From Rotaria macrura (lineage: Eukaryota; Rotifera; Eurotatoria; Philodinida; Philodinidae): a stretch of DNA of 64,000 nt. The notes below the pieces were generated by a model that searched no databases, had not been told where the DNA came from, and saw nothing but the letters and a program-made list of their open reading frames with translations. Numbering within the stretch: position 1 is the stretch's first letter; each line of letters opens with the position of its first letter. The stretch spans positions 9,495 to 73,494 of the forward strand of contig OENT01000602.1 of the NCBI GenBank assembly GCA_900239685.1, given 5' to 3'. Below are positions 26,193-39,559 of this stretch, one piece after another. A program made the translations under genes and the position numbers.

Positions 26193-26619
26193 GTTCAGAA
26201 TATAGGCGTAAAGAAATTTCCTGGGTATTTCGGGATTTTCGATGAGTTTCAAATCACGTGTTTTACAGGTTCTTTAGGATCGTTGGAAATTTATTTTGAA
26301 AGGAAAATTTACTGATTCGGAAGTTTGAATACATCCCACCATATGTGGTAATGTACTGTATCTTCTTTTAGCATTGATTGTTGAAAATAAGATGAATTGA
26401 TTGATTCATATCTCATACAAACTGCTATGAATGATGTCATTTTTTCCCCACAAGCTTATTTTCTTGGAGAGCGTTGACATTATGACGACGAAACTGCTTG
26501 ATTTGACAACAATCAACTATCCAATGGCATGTGCTACTTGTCGCTTTTTTATGACTCATCGATAAATTTCTGTTGTTCGTACTTCACTTCTGTTGGTAAC
26601 TTTTACTTTTTCAACACGC

Positions 26620-27642
26620 ATGGCAAATGCAGCAACGAGCAAGCCGCGTTGTGCGACATGTTGCAAGGCGATCGGTTCTTTTACTTGTTACGGATGTTCA
26701 CAACATTTTTGCTTGTCTCACGCAAATGAACACCGACAATCACTTATCCAACGAATGGATGAAGAAGTTATTCTTGTTCATGATCAATTACAGGAAAATC
26801 TCAACGAAAACATTATAAAACCTCAACTACACCCTCTTATGAAACAAATTGATCACTGGGAAAAAGAGTCCTTGGAGAAGATTCGACAAGCGGCCAATGG
26901 TGCGCGAAAGAAACTATTAAACGTCGTAGAAAAACACATGGGTAGTTTGAAGACATCTTTGACTCAATTGACGCAACAACTGACTAAAGCACGTGATGAT
27001 GACTCCTTTTTTGAGACTGATATCAAAGAATGGAAGGATGCATTAGACAAACTGAAGAAAGAGATGGAAATACCGCAAAAAATTAAAATTCACCCGGATA
27101 ATAGCATCACACCTTTCGTATCCAAGATTTTGATTGACGAAGAATCTTCTGTTACAGACCTCTTTGAAAAATCAGATGGACGAACACGTATTGAAGAAAA
27201 TGGTCGAGTTATCGTTCATGAAAAGTTAGACTATCATACGGCAGTTCGTGGGAAAGGAGAATATTCTTCGGGACAACATCGATTTCGTTTCAAAATTGAG
27301 CAGATTGGGACTTCAAAATGGATTCTCTTTGCTATAGTATCGAAAACTGCTCCAATTCAACAACATTCATTCGGAACTCCAACTACCTATGGCTGGGCCG
27401 GATCCACTCAAGTTTTCCTCAATGGGGCTTCTTCCAAAGGTTTCAATGGATATAAAACTGATATGGAAAATAATGACATATTAGAATTATTTGTTGATTG
27501 TGATCGACAGAAAATTCGTTTGACAAATGAACGATCTCAAAGTGTATACGAACTTGATGTAGATTTAGCTAAATGTCCTTTTCCATGGCAGATAAGTTTA
27601 AATCTTGGTAATCCAGGTGATCGCGTTCGTTGGGTATCATAA
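26620..27642 (+). CDS. TRIM-like protein: zinc finger, coiled coil, SPRY-like domain, no RING
   Basis: One exon of 340 residues from ATG 26620; a frame-consistent upstream codon at 26593 is less likely because the zinc finger starts just after 26620. Residues ~11-40 hold a compact Cys/His cluster (CATCCKAIGSFTCYGCSQHF, then CLSHANEH) like a B-box. Residues ~45-150 are a charged heptad-rich coiled coil. Residues ~195-340 resemble a B30.2/SPRY-like beta domain (HRFRFKIEQIGTSKWILFAI, YGWAGSTQVFLNG, WQISLNLGNPGDRVRWVS). TRIM proteins use this order, usually with an N-terminal RING that is absent here, so it probably acts as a binding scaffold rather than a ligase. The ligand is unknown. Confidence 0.8.
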   Translation: MANAATSKPRCATCCKAIGSFTCYGCSQHFCLSHANEHRQSLIQRMDEEVILVHDQLQENLNENIIKPQLHPLMKQIDHWEKESLEKIRQAANGARKKLLNVVEKHMGSLKTSLTQLTQQLTKARDDDSFFETDIKEWKDALDKLKKEMEIPQKIKIHPDNSITPFVSKILIDEESSVTDLFEKSDGRTRIEENGRVIVHEKLDYHTAVRGKGEYSSGQHRFRFKIEQIGTSKWILFAIVSKTAPIQQHSFGTPTTYGWAGSTQVFLNGASSKGFNGYKTDMENNDILELFVDCDRQKIRLTNERSQSVYELDVDLAKCPFPWQISLNLGNPGDRVRWVS

Positions 27643-30440
27643 ACTGTTTCCAGTTGCGTTTTCCGATGCGTCCTGCCCATGTAAAGATTAAGTAGATTAA
27701 CTAAAGAAGAATCATACTCAACATATGGATGCGATTGCTTATTGACATCCTTTTCCAAGAATATGGTACTCCATTCAAACAAATTAATTTTATCTTTTCT
27801 TCTAATATACGATAGAAGTAGACACAAAACATATTCTTGTCGTCGAAATTGCGAAAATTTTGATGACTTATCGTGACTTTTTGTTAAAATTAAAGATTAA
27901 GTCCGATGCATCGCGACTAATCACTGATATTTTGCGTAGCACAGATTTATCACTATAAATCACCCATTATTTTTGCATGCGCCATTCATTAAAGCAATAG
28001 CTCATTTCCTCACAATCCCTACAGTTTTGACGATTAGTTGCAATAATTGAAAAGATCAGTAGTTAATCACAATAAATCTCGAATATAATCAGTAATAAAT
28101 TAAACAATTGCAATATAATCCATAGCTTTTGCGCGACGTTTATGGCATAATTAAGTACATATATTTTTTAATTCAGTTATATTTACTTTTAATATTAACA
28201 AAATAAGAGTATCTTTTTCCTCGATTTAAAAAAATATTTTTTTAAATGGGAAGTTTCTATTTAAATTAGAAAAAATATCTAATTATGCTTAAAAAAGAGT
28301 ACATGCTTATTCTTAAACACGTCTAAATTAATAATTGAAATTAGGCGTACATTTGTTTTTAAATAGAAGAAGAATTTTTAAATATGATTTCTATCATTTA
28401 ATTCCAATCTTATTTTTATCGAACATGATAAAGACTAAATTAAAAGCGTAGCCTTCATAGTATTCATGCTAAATCTCAAGTGAAATGATGAATATTCACC
28501 AGATATTTTTTCGTTTTATTTGAATGTATTGTTTCCACTAGATGCGTAATAGGTCAATTCACTCTAATGGATAAAGTGCCCACAAATCGTGAAGGAAGTA
28601 TGAGGTTTGTATCTGAGGCAAAGTAAAGTACTACAACTGCACATTCTGAAATCGGAAGCCATACAATGAATGAAGAAGGAGTCGATGCTACCATAGTGAT
28701 GATGAAGTGTGAACTCGTGATGGCCATTCGTCACACAAATGGAGGAGAAAGCTGTTCCATATAAATGTAGAACGAATTCCTAGCTGAAAATCGGAATGCT
28801 TCTGAACATCAACAATGAAAAAATTTAAAAGATGATTTATTTGTTTGTGGAACGAGTTCTATGACTCTCCGTCATAATCTTAAGTCAAGCAACACATGTC
28901 GATTGGATCATTGCTAGTATCTTGAATAATCGTGAATTTTCTATGAAATAGATCACATTTGGTATTCTCACAATTAATTGCCCTATGATAAGTTGAGAGA
29001 GAATCAGGGATTATAATTAGCCCCACCCCCTTCACCCCACACAAAAAAAAGTTAAACCATATATTTTCTTCACCTAGGATACTCAAAGATTCACAACAGG
29101 GATGAGTCCTCTCCTCATCCCCTAACACCTTAAAATCCTGTTTCCACTACTGATTGAGAGCAAAAAAAACAATAAAATAGATGCACAATAAAGTAATAAT
29201 CAAATTACGAAAATTGATTAACATGTTAGTTAAAATACATTTATTACACATAGTGATTGTATTCAGTTAAAATATTATGGTAATGATTTTTCATCTATCG
29301 GTGGCACGTGTTTTGTTAAAATTACATAGGGAAAAAGGGAAAATATTGCAAACTTATAGGTAACGCAAGTCTAGAAATCATTCTTGCATCAATAAAAGCT
29401 GCATACCAAAATCGAATTCGAATCAGATCGAGTCACAGAAAAAAATATTTGAATTACGACCTGAGTCTGCTGTCCGAACATTGCACGTGTAGAAAAGCTA
29501 CTCAACATGAATTGGAGTGACCACGTTCGCTAGAAGAAAACGAACAAAAACTTGAAAGAAAATTTTCGAAAAGACACAAACCTGCATACACTTTGGACAA
29601 TGTTTCCATAGTAAACGCAAGTTCTTTCATGAGAACGTGCTGTCTGCAGTGTGAAGTATCAAAGATATCTATCTCGTTTTCAACTATGAGATGAAAGAAA
29701 GATAAAATAGTGAAAGATGCATGAAGTTTGAGTCGAACCACAAAACAGTATTGCTGATTCCGAGTTAAGTAGAACTACGTACAAAGATTAGATAAATGTG
29801 TGATACTGATGCGTATATACAAATAGCGAAAGTTAACAAGGCATACTTCATTGAGTGAGCACGGTTCTCCGCAAGTTATTCTCCTGTATAAGTTTCGGTT
29901 TTTATTGAAAACATATAAATGCAATTGTATAAAAATATTTGAATATTAATAATAATCACTTGTAAGTTGAGATTATGTCTTACATTGAATAGTTCTTGTT
30001 GAGTTCTCATGATATTTTTTGTGAATCTGTCTTACTGTAATTTTCTTCGCGTGACGGCTATTCGTGATGAGAACGTCACATTCATTTACATCTACTAACT
30101 TCTCATAATTGATATTATTGAGAAAAAAAACGCGTCACATATTTTGCATCACTTCAATAAATATGTTGCATAAAACTGAGTACAATCTTTTAGGAATTTC
30201 GTTTAGATTTGTGTCATAACCAGTAGAAAATACTCGACAGTATTGGTTAGATTTATTTTACTTATATGGCAATGATAGACTTATGAAGATGAGAACAACG
30301 TACATAACCACAATTAATTTCAATTGTTTCTCTTGGATGTGGGCGTGTGTGGATGATGGATTGGTTCTGAATGGGAGTCCTGTTCTGATTTTGACTACTC
30401 ACTTCGTTTCTTCCATAGCCTCCTATTTTATTAACGCTAC
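27643..30440. other. AT-rich intergenic stretch
   Basis: About 2.8 kb with A/T homopolymer runs (for example 28220-28245) and no supported gene. Short frames near 28880-29128 and 29502-29741 on the minus strand show no domain. Confidence 0.45.
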
Positions 30441-31015
30441 AATCCTGTTGAATGGCCAATAACATGCATTCACAATTAACAATTTTACTTTTGATAAATC
30501 AACGATATTGTCATGTAGACAAGGATGATCAAAAATAAGTCCTTTAACATGATTGTAACGATATGGTAATCGACATCGATAAGACGTGTAGCTTAATTTA
30601 GTAGCACGATCATAAAATATGACGTGCTATTCAAAAGATTATGGTGTACACGCCGGTGACACTAGAAGAAATGAATCATGTGTTGAAGTCAGAGCAAAGT
30701 AAGGTACGGCAAAAAGAAACCAACGATTCGCATTGAAATCAATTATCGAACCCTAATTAAGCCAAAATGGAGAACGAAATCCATTAAAGTACTTCTTAAT
30801 TGATTTTTTTTTGAAGAGAATTGAAAACCAAACGTCATCAATTGTTTTAAATGTTCAATAAAATTATCTCCATCACTAATAATCGAGAAATGAACGCTCG
30901 ACACAATTGATAACGGCTAATCCTAATCGTCGTAAACATTGTAATAGAGCAAGAAACTGTTCAAGGTGAACACACATCATTGTTTGACCAAAAAAATTGA
31001 TAATTGTAATTAATA
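30440..31015 (-). pseudogene. decayed leucine-rich protein relic (possibly F-box/LRR type)
   Basis: On the minus strand, blocks of plausible protein follow one another but change frame or hit stops. 31012-30902 gives a hydrophobic leucine-rich block (CVHLEQFLALLQCLRRLGL). 30885-30775 gives FIEHLKQLMTFGFQF. 30776-30605 gives FNANRWFLFAVPYFALTSTH with in-frame TAG, TAA and TAG. 30600-30450 gives RLPYRYNHVKGLIFDHPCL, then DLSKVKLLIVNACYW. The pattern resembles degenerate LRR proteins common in bdelloids, but the family name is my impression only. Multiple frameshifts and stops mark it as a dead copy. Confidence 0.45.
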
Positions 31016-34000
31016 CTTTCAAAGTTCATTAATAGACAATGACAGAGAAAAGAGGGCAAATGCTATTGGATGTTGTTGATAAAGACTGGCTTATATATCA
31101 ACGTATTCTGGATTTAAAAATAAGAACAAAGGTTCGAGTCAAGCAACTCGAAAAATCTGACGAAAGATTTGTTGCAACGGCGTAAGAGAATAATTAGACA
31201 ACATCAAGCAAGAGAAACAAGATGCTGCATTCTATAAAAAAAGAAACGGTGAATAATGATTCGATACCATAGTTCAGTTCGATCAATTTCATTGCGAGCA
31301 AGTGACTAAATTGTTGAATTGAGAAGAGAAACGAAATCAATCCAGATTAATACAGTGTTTCTTCTTCATCTGATACCGTTAAGGAAATCACTTTGTTTTG
31401 TCTAATAAGACGACATGTAAGGTCCGAGTGAAATTTATCAATCAGTTAAAAATTAATTAAGTATTTTTCAAAATTCATTAGGACACGTTTGAGATGATCA
31501 ATTATGTTACGAAATATATATAGAATTTCATTAGTCCATAAGTAATTAAAAATTAACTGAAGCAATTTCAACCGGATTTTGATTCAGGAAGAAAGTCATG
31601 ATTCTCTAGAAAATATATACAATAAGAGTTTGTTAAAAAGCAGACATGAAATTCAGAAGAAGAAAAATAATCCTTCGACAAACGATCACTAAGTAGTTAT
31701 TTCATCCAATCGATTCATTGATGACATTTTAAACTCATTCTGTACCTCAATGAAAATAATGTTTAACTAAGAATTTATCCAAATTTTCTAAGTGAAACTT
31801 ATTATATCCGTGCCCATCGAAAATGTGATTTTGGTGTTACTTTCGTTTTAAAGAACTTCAATCAATATTCGGTTGTTCATTCATTTTCACAAAGAGACAG
31901 ACATAATTCACAGCGTGTATTTATCTCGAATAGATTCTCAATTATACGAATTATTCAGGTTGCTATTTGAAAAGTCTTCGTAAAATAGAACTTAATGAAC
32001 AATTCATTTTCAGATTATTTCCTCATTCAAAAAAAAACATTTAATTTACAAGGTCATGTTCGAATTTGAACTATTGTCAACGCTGTTACACTAATCAAAA
32101 TAGATGGTAAATTACCCTAAATGAAACTTAAAAATAATCAATCGTTTCACAATAAAATTTAGAAGATGGAATCTATAATGAGAATTATTTGCATTGCTTT
32201 TCACTTCCCTATTGGTACTTGAATTTTTTTGGAGTTGAGAAAATTCTCACTTAGTCAATATATACGTTATGTAAATGTTGTTCAAATGTAGACGATTCTA
32301 ATCGAGTGAGCAGATAAAATAAACAAGTGAGTCATAATCACAACAGATATCTAAATTCTACAAGAAAACAGCTGTCATTGAAGAGATTCAGTCTTTCATT
32401 TATCTCGTTTTTGAATCTATTTCACAGCTAAGAGAATCAAACGAGAAAATTTTCTACGGGTCTTTATCAGTCGAAGGTTCAACAGATCAAATTCGTCGTT
32501 TGAAACAATCAATTAACAATTCGAATTCATGAGACCAATCGAGTAATTGATAGAAATTCATTGTCGAGCATTAGTTTCATAGATTCGAATGATAATGAAC
32601 TTGTAAGTGTATTGGATTAGACTATTCAAAGTATTCATTGACCACAGATCTATTTGATTTAATAATTAGAATATACATATACATAGTATATGGCATCTTT
32701 AAAAACCGATCCACAAAATTAGTTGCAGTTTGTCACAGAAAGAGCAATGTTTCAGATTTTAAACTATAATACATCGCCTCAACTATTTCTTCCAGTTTAC
32801 TTGTGTTCGCCTAACGCTTCTTAATTTTTTTACAGCTTATTGTACTTCTTGATTTAACCTAAAAGCCCAACTAAGCTGAGTATGGATGCTATTTTTTCGC
32901 TTTTTATTGGTTATGACACCTAATGATTTTCCAAAATGATCTCGAAAGACAATATAGCTTAAGCGCAATCGAGTCGGTATACAATACGAAGATAATTAAT
33001 AAGTGTGACTGTGAGGCTTCTGTGAACTAATATACAAATAACCATAATAGTATTTTGTCTTCATCATATGAAGAAATTATTATTACACCTGACATACCAA
33101 TGCCAAACTCGGAAAAACAATTAAATAGTCATCTGATTATGAAGAAAATTGTTCTGCATTATTGTGTAAATATTATTCTACAGATTATATTTATCTTTTT
33201 ACTCAAGTTTATTATCATAATTGAATTTTTCAAAAACAAAAGTTTCAATCTTATATTGCCCGTTGAAAGATGAATAGCAACTACTATGTTTCTGATACAT
33301 AGTCGATTGAAAATATTGTGCTCATATGAAGCTCAGATATATTTTCTTCATTGACATAAGAAAAGATTCTGAAGATATTTACATATAACTTCGGGTGAAG
33401 AAATTTTCATCAGATTAATAATTTGAATCGATTTGACTAAGAATGCAACCAAGTAGGCTGGTATTTACAATTTACCGAGGATCACTACAATATACCAGTC
33501 GCAGATTCAAATTAAAAGTTTTGATATTTGATGTGCATTCGAATAGTCGCATGATTACAGATCTCAAATTTTAAACTCACTTAGCCGTACTATGGTAAAG
33601 TTATAGACAATATCTATTTTTCAGCATTGCCAAGCTACTATCAAAAATTGTTCCATAAATGCTTACAAGGATTATTCTACAAGAAATTACAAAGACTTTC
33701 GTACAATAAAATCGGGCTGCGGTGATGTTGGATTAAAAAAGAGATTCACAACCACACCAAATGCTCACTGAACCATTTTATGTTTTTTTTTTGTTAAGAT
33801 AAGGAGAACACCAAAAGTTTTCGTTTGTTCTTTACTCTGTTATATATTGAGAGCAAAAAGTGTAAATTGTTCTCTTTCTTTCTTTCGCTTTCTACTCGAT
33901 AGCTTCCTACGACAAATATAAACGACTAGATCAGAGCACAGGTTTGTTGACAAGAGAATCTTTTAAAAAATTCAGCTTACTTTAAATTTCGCATTACTAG

Positions 34001-36170
34001 CGGCGAAGATTTTTTATACAGTCATGATTTCGTAATAAACGATACTTATAGTAAGCATCTATTGATAACGAGTTTTTTTTTCGTTTTATTAATCGAATTA
34101 TTAAAATTTGCTAAATAAAGGATTATATTTTTAGTAGATTTCTTTCGTATTGATTTTTTCTAAATAACTTATCATCTAATCACATAAATTTGTCATGTTT
34201 TCAATCAAATAAACATTTTACAATAACCTCTGCTGACAGATTATGTTAATGTTTACAATGTATTTTAGTTACATTTTAATTGTTCAATGTTTCCTTTAAT
34301 CCACTTTTCAAAATTTACTCATACAGAAAAATTTCTGATTAATCTTATATTATAGCGTGAGATTTTCAAACGTAACGGTATTCTATCGGGAATTTTTTTT
34401 CAAAAGAGAGTGTGAAATTCAGTGAAAGTTTCAAACCAAAGAACTATCTTAGACTTTGACACTGCTCCTCGTGACCTATTGTTTGAATATAGTTTCGGTT
34501 AAAAAGAGATTACGCATTCAAGAATATTTCTAAGGTATAAATCGCCTCTTAAAGTACATATTTGGGGAGACAAGACAGACGGAGTAATAACGATTCGTAT
34601 ATGCGAGAAGTTCGACAATGATGATGGTGAAGTTGCACATTTCTAGTTAGTATAATTTGTTTTGATAGAGACATGCTTCATTATGGAGTCTAATATTTTC
34701 CAATATTATTCCAATGAACATACATTAGATCTACTTGATTAGAAGAGAATTCAGATGATCATATTTTATAACTATAAATTCCAATGCTAGAAGGTTTCAT
34801 CTGTTTCATATATTCTTTGCTTTAATAAACTTGATTGCGTAATAATTAAAGCAGACAATTAAAGAGCACTATCCATTATATTTATTTAAAGGAGAACAAG
34901 AATAAGATAGTTTTATTGAATAAATGTAATTATTTTTTATAAAATTTATTTGGTCGAATGAAGTAAATAGAGTTACCTATTTTTTTCACTCTCTCATCGT
35001 GTATGATATAATTGTTTAGTTGAGTATAAAAAGATGGAGAACAAATTAAAAAAGAAAAAGAATGCTTGATTCGAGTCTACGAGGATAGATAAAAAGAGAA
35101 TGTGTATGTAGACGCACGTGTTTTTCATTCTCTACACTCAAAGTCGCATAAATACCCCCAATTGCTTTTCAGTGTCAGATGTATCAAAGTGTAGTATAGA
35201 ACGCAACTGTGTGTTAGAAGACAGTTTAATTACAATGACAATGGTTTTGCAAAGAATTATTTTTCGAAAATATTAACAATGATGACTAATTAAGAAAAAT
35301 CCATCACTTGAAACAGAAACTTTTCAAGAAAAAATCGGAAATAAAATATTTGTAATATTGACGTTTAGTCTAGAAACAGAAACAATATTTTCCATTCGTA
35401 AAACTAAGTTTTCGTCATCATAGTCAATTAATGAGGTTCGAAAGTCGCTAATAGAAGAATTTGATTCCGTGACAGCCGTGATCGTGCATCGACTATTTCG
35501 ATTTTCTATGCTCAATTGGCATTCTTTACGATAATAGAACAAGATCAATTGCAACTTTGTAAAAATATTTTCGTACTTCAATGAGAAGCAGTGCTCTATC
35601 ATGCTCATCTCAGAACTAGTGTTCGATAGAATCAAACGTTTTTCTCGTTTTCAAAACATTGCTATTAATTGAACTGAGGATTTTGTTAATGATACAACTT
35701 CGATGGACTACAGAACTAAATACCAAACATAGATCAAATACATTAGCTCTTCGTCTTACATGGAAATTTGAAGTGAAACAAAAGAAATTGATCTCTTTCT
35801 ACTGACACCATCAATAAATATATGTGTGCAGTTCATATGTCATTGGTGTTGAAAATCAAAGCCAGATTGAGAATACTGAATTTACATGAATGGCATAAAT
35901 AAAAAGTGGCGTGTGGGAGGTTCAGGGGTTTCCCTACTAAAGCACAACCAACTTTCACATCCTTCCAAAAATACCATCAAATTTATATGCAGAAGGCTAG
36001 ATGAAATGTGTTGTTGCCGCACTCAACACTTGTTATCACTAATTTGAGAAAATTAGTCAATTACTTAAACGAACATTCATTGATAGTTATAAATCAAGAA
36101 TAATTTATTATGAATTATTTCGTACTAGAATAGTCTATGGCAAACGGGTTATTGTTCAAAGAAAGACGGA
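31016..36170. other. gene-poor AT-rich stretch with scattered coding-like fragments
   Basis: No gene can be built over 5.1 kb. A 48-codon plus-strand frame at 31039-31185 and another at about 32343-32532 (charged, around SISQLRESNEKIFYGSL) look like possible exon relics. A minus-strand frame at 35324-35635 has no recognisable domain. Short A/T runs are frequent. Confidence 0.35.
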
Positions 36171-36604
36171 TTATTCATCAGCTGTTGATGTTAATGAATC
36201 GTCAACCGAAAAGTGAGGCTCTGGTGGTTGCGCAGGTGGCTTTTGGCCAGGCGCCAGCATCTGCATTCCGCCTGTAAGAAAAGAAACTTTGACAAATTTG
36301 TTGTCGGGTACAGCGATCTAAAATAGTAACATGAAATAAAGGGTTGACGTAATGGCAACTAACTAACTGTACCTTGTAATCATGAATTATGCCACAAGCC
36401 TCAAGATGACGGACACGCACTGGTTTCAAATCAAAATTGGCAGGAATCGATGGAAATTTCTTTCGAACTTCGCTATCAATAGACTTCTTGTACTAGAATA
36501 ACAGAGCATATGCATGAAAAGAAATGAATACACGTATTTACTTTGTTGAACAATTCCAAGTCTTTATCCGTTACCGATTTGTATGAAAATCTGGAGTCAG
36601 CCAT
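36171..36604 (-). CDS. 109-residue protein of unknown function, three exons
   Basis: Exons on the minus strand are 36604-36542 (21 codons), 36492-36373 (40 codons) and 36317-36171 (48 codons plus TAA). The introns are 49 and 55 nt, both GT-AG and both phase 0, so the joined frame is open from ATG to stop. The product begins MADSRFSYKSVTDKDLELF, has a basic middle (VRKKF, KPVRVRHLEACGIIHDY), and ends in a Pro/Gln-rich and acidic tail (APGQKPPAQPPEPHF, TADE). It has no signal peptide or membrane segment, so it is probably cytosolic or nuclear. A TATAAAAG string lies about 15-25 bases upstream of the ATG. I do not recognise the family. Perfect phase agreement across three small exons is the main support. 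Confidence 0.75.
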
Positions 36605-39559
36605 GAGGATTTTTGCTTTTATACAATATTCGACGAAAATGAATAAATGCTCGTATATTTATACAGAGATGAATTAATTCTCTTCCCGTTCTTTCCTTAT
36701 AAGACCCATACCGTCGCTTATACTTATACACTCTCGAGCAGATATAAGCAGCAACGTATTTTTATACATAATTACTATCAATATGACCATGAAAATCTAC
36801 ACAGTACATTTATTTTTCGAATCATTTACATAAATAAGCAAAATAAATATGTTGTTGTTGTTGCGATAGTCAGCGTTCTCCTGATTGTATGCATTCTTTC
36901 TATGCATACTAATAAACGATAAAATGCACTGATTTATGGTACAAAGTTACAAATCATCGAAATTAGAAATGTCCAATAGAAATATATTAAAAGAATAACA
37001 TCAACACTGTTGCATTTTGAATGAGATAGTTCGATATTGTTCAATATCAAAGATTCGCTCAGTTTACTCTATAAATGGATAAAATCTAGGCTTTTGTACC
37101 GTTCATGAGTACAAAAGTAGTTCTATTGTCAATTCAAGTATACTGAAAAATAACCATTTTACCTAAAAATAAAATTTAATGAATTCAGTTTTCATTTTTA
37201 ATACCTTGTGCGGCCAAGAAAGACAGTCTTTGTGTGCATGCTTCAACACTGTTTTAACTATTTCTCAATTGAGTTGAAAGAATTTTCAGCAAAAATGTTT
37301 CGAAAAGTCAACTTGTGAGCTTCGAAATTAGGAAAAAGTTATGTTTTTGATCAATAGAGTTTCAGTATTTCATTAGTTTTTTTCGCTAATCATCAAAACA
37401 CAATCCTCAATTTGTGCATCTCAATCTTGACTTCTTCCCGATGTCACTATACTTTAAAGCCTATCTTACATGTATGTACATCAAATAAGAAAATAAATTC
37501 GACGAGTAAAACAGAAACATTAATCAAAGATCTTGACGAAAGAAATAAAAATAACTGCGTACATCTGGATGAGGACTGATTATTGATTGACAAGGTAATA
37601 GAACGAATGAGGTATGTGCATGAATAATCTTTTCCTTTATTTATAGAACAGAACTTTTTCGACATGTTGCAGAGTTGATATTTTTTTTCTTCTATGCTTG
37701 GAGCAGTATTTACAATAGATATCTAGAACAAAACGTACTCGTACAGACTCTGTTGACACGAGCAGAATGAATCATAACGTGCAAAATTAACATTTGTCAC
37801 AATAGGGAAAATAAAATGAGATCCTCGAAGTTTTTTCTTTAATGAGAAATATAAGTTGATACGAAAAAAAGTAGACAACAGGGGAATAGAAACATCCCAT
37901 GTCGTTCCGGTCAGATCCAACACTCACCCCCCCCCCTATAGTCTCGGTAATGCCTGAAACGGAGAAAACAATTGCGATTAACTAGTGATCATTAAAATAG
38001 TGAAATATGACGGGCAGTTTTACCTAGGTTAGTAGAGCATATCACTCTATTATTATCTGACATGCTTACAAGAAGACAAAACAAGAAAAAGGATTTAAAA
38101 CGATGAACATAAACAAATTAAAAATTACTGTTAAAGTTTGAATAATAAGAAGATTGCCTTAAAATAATAAAGAATCGAATACTAATACTGAATTGAATTC
38201 TCCAGTCCAAATAAAAATTTCTTTACTATAGTTTACCATATGTGCATTTCGTTTTCAGAATCAACCTATAAAACAGAATGTACAGCGTGAAACTGTACAG
38301 TTTCTGTACATATGTCTAATTTAACGTTTTTCCTCTGCAATATTTTGTCGTCATTACATTTTGATTTTCGATATTTTGTCCGGTAACTGTTTCGTAACGG
38401 TGTGTGTTTTAGTTTGTTAGAACAGAATATTCACACGCACTCGGTAAATGGAGTTCAGTAGATATACACTGAATTCAAACGACATTGGAATTATAATAGA
38501 AATCGTTGGATTTCATCAAAATTGTTGTTACAGTGTATTGTTTGAGTATATCAATCATCGACAACGAACGTCACACGCAGTTGACAGTTGTAAATACAAC
38601 ATCCGTATGAAAACAATCCAATCGCTTATGATAACACAATGTCATTTACACTAATCAATTTTATTGTAATGTAAACAGAACACAGAAAAACATTCTTTGC
38701 TTGATATCCGATGTATTCGTTTTTATCCTTTTAGGATCGAATCAGCTTGCAAGTTTTTTCATGGTAAGTCAAATATGCTACCCTGTGTTTTGATTTGAGA
38801 AGGAGAATTTTACTTCATTAGAATAAGCAATACATGACACATCATGATTCATCTAATTTATAAATGAAAAGCAATTTATTTATAAAAAATGGCTCGATCA
38901 ACAGGGAAAACAATAATTATAATTGAATTCTCAGAAAATTTGCATTGCTGAAATACAGAAATATTTTGACAATTGTTGATTCTATCTCCATTATACTGCA
39001 TTTTCTGTGTAAAATACAAATTCTGCAAAAAATGAAAGTTCATTTATTTAGAAAACATCAGTTAGATTAAGTAACAATTCGACTGACAACACAGTGTCCA
39101 CTTCTAGATTACTTGTATGAAAAATTATACTGAACTCTATTGGCGCCGGTCTATGTGTCGTTCATATTTGTGAAAACATCAATATTTACTCCACTTATCT
39201 TAATACTTCATCAATGAATAAAGCCAAATGAGACAACGTTTTTCTTAGTTTTAAAATTTACTTTTTGGCATGCTATATTCAGTGATTCAAACCTGTACTA
39301 AGGCAATTGAATAACGTTAAATGTTGTTGTGTTTTAAGAGTCTACTTGTCGACTATTAATCCCATTCATTGACTGCATTCGAATGTCTAGGAAATTCTAC
39401 AATAAGTTTGTTTTCCAATAATTATCAACAATAGACATTTATAAATATTGTAATATTTAGTTTTGTATTTTCAGCTTTAGTAAGTAATTTTCTTTTCTTA
39501 CTATTGTTTAATCATTTGTTGGGCGATACGAGGATCATATGGCATTGTCAATATTAAGG
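36605..39559. other. intergenic stretch
   Basis: About 3 kb without a supported gene. A 10-base C run lies at about 37926-37936. Open frames here are short and lack domains. Confidence 0.45.
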
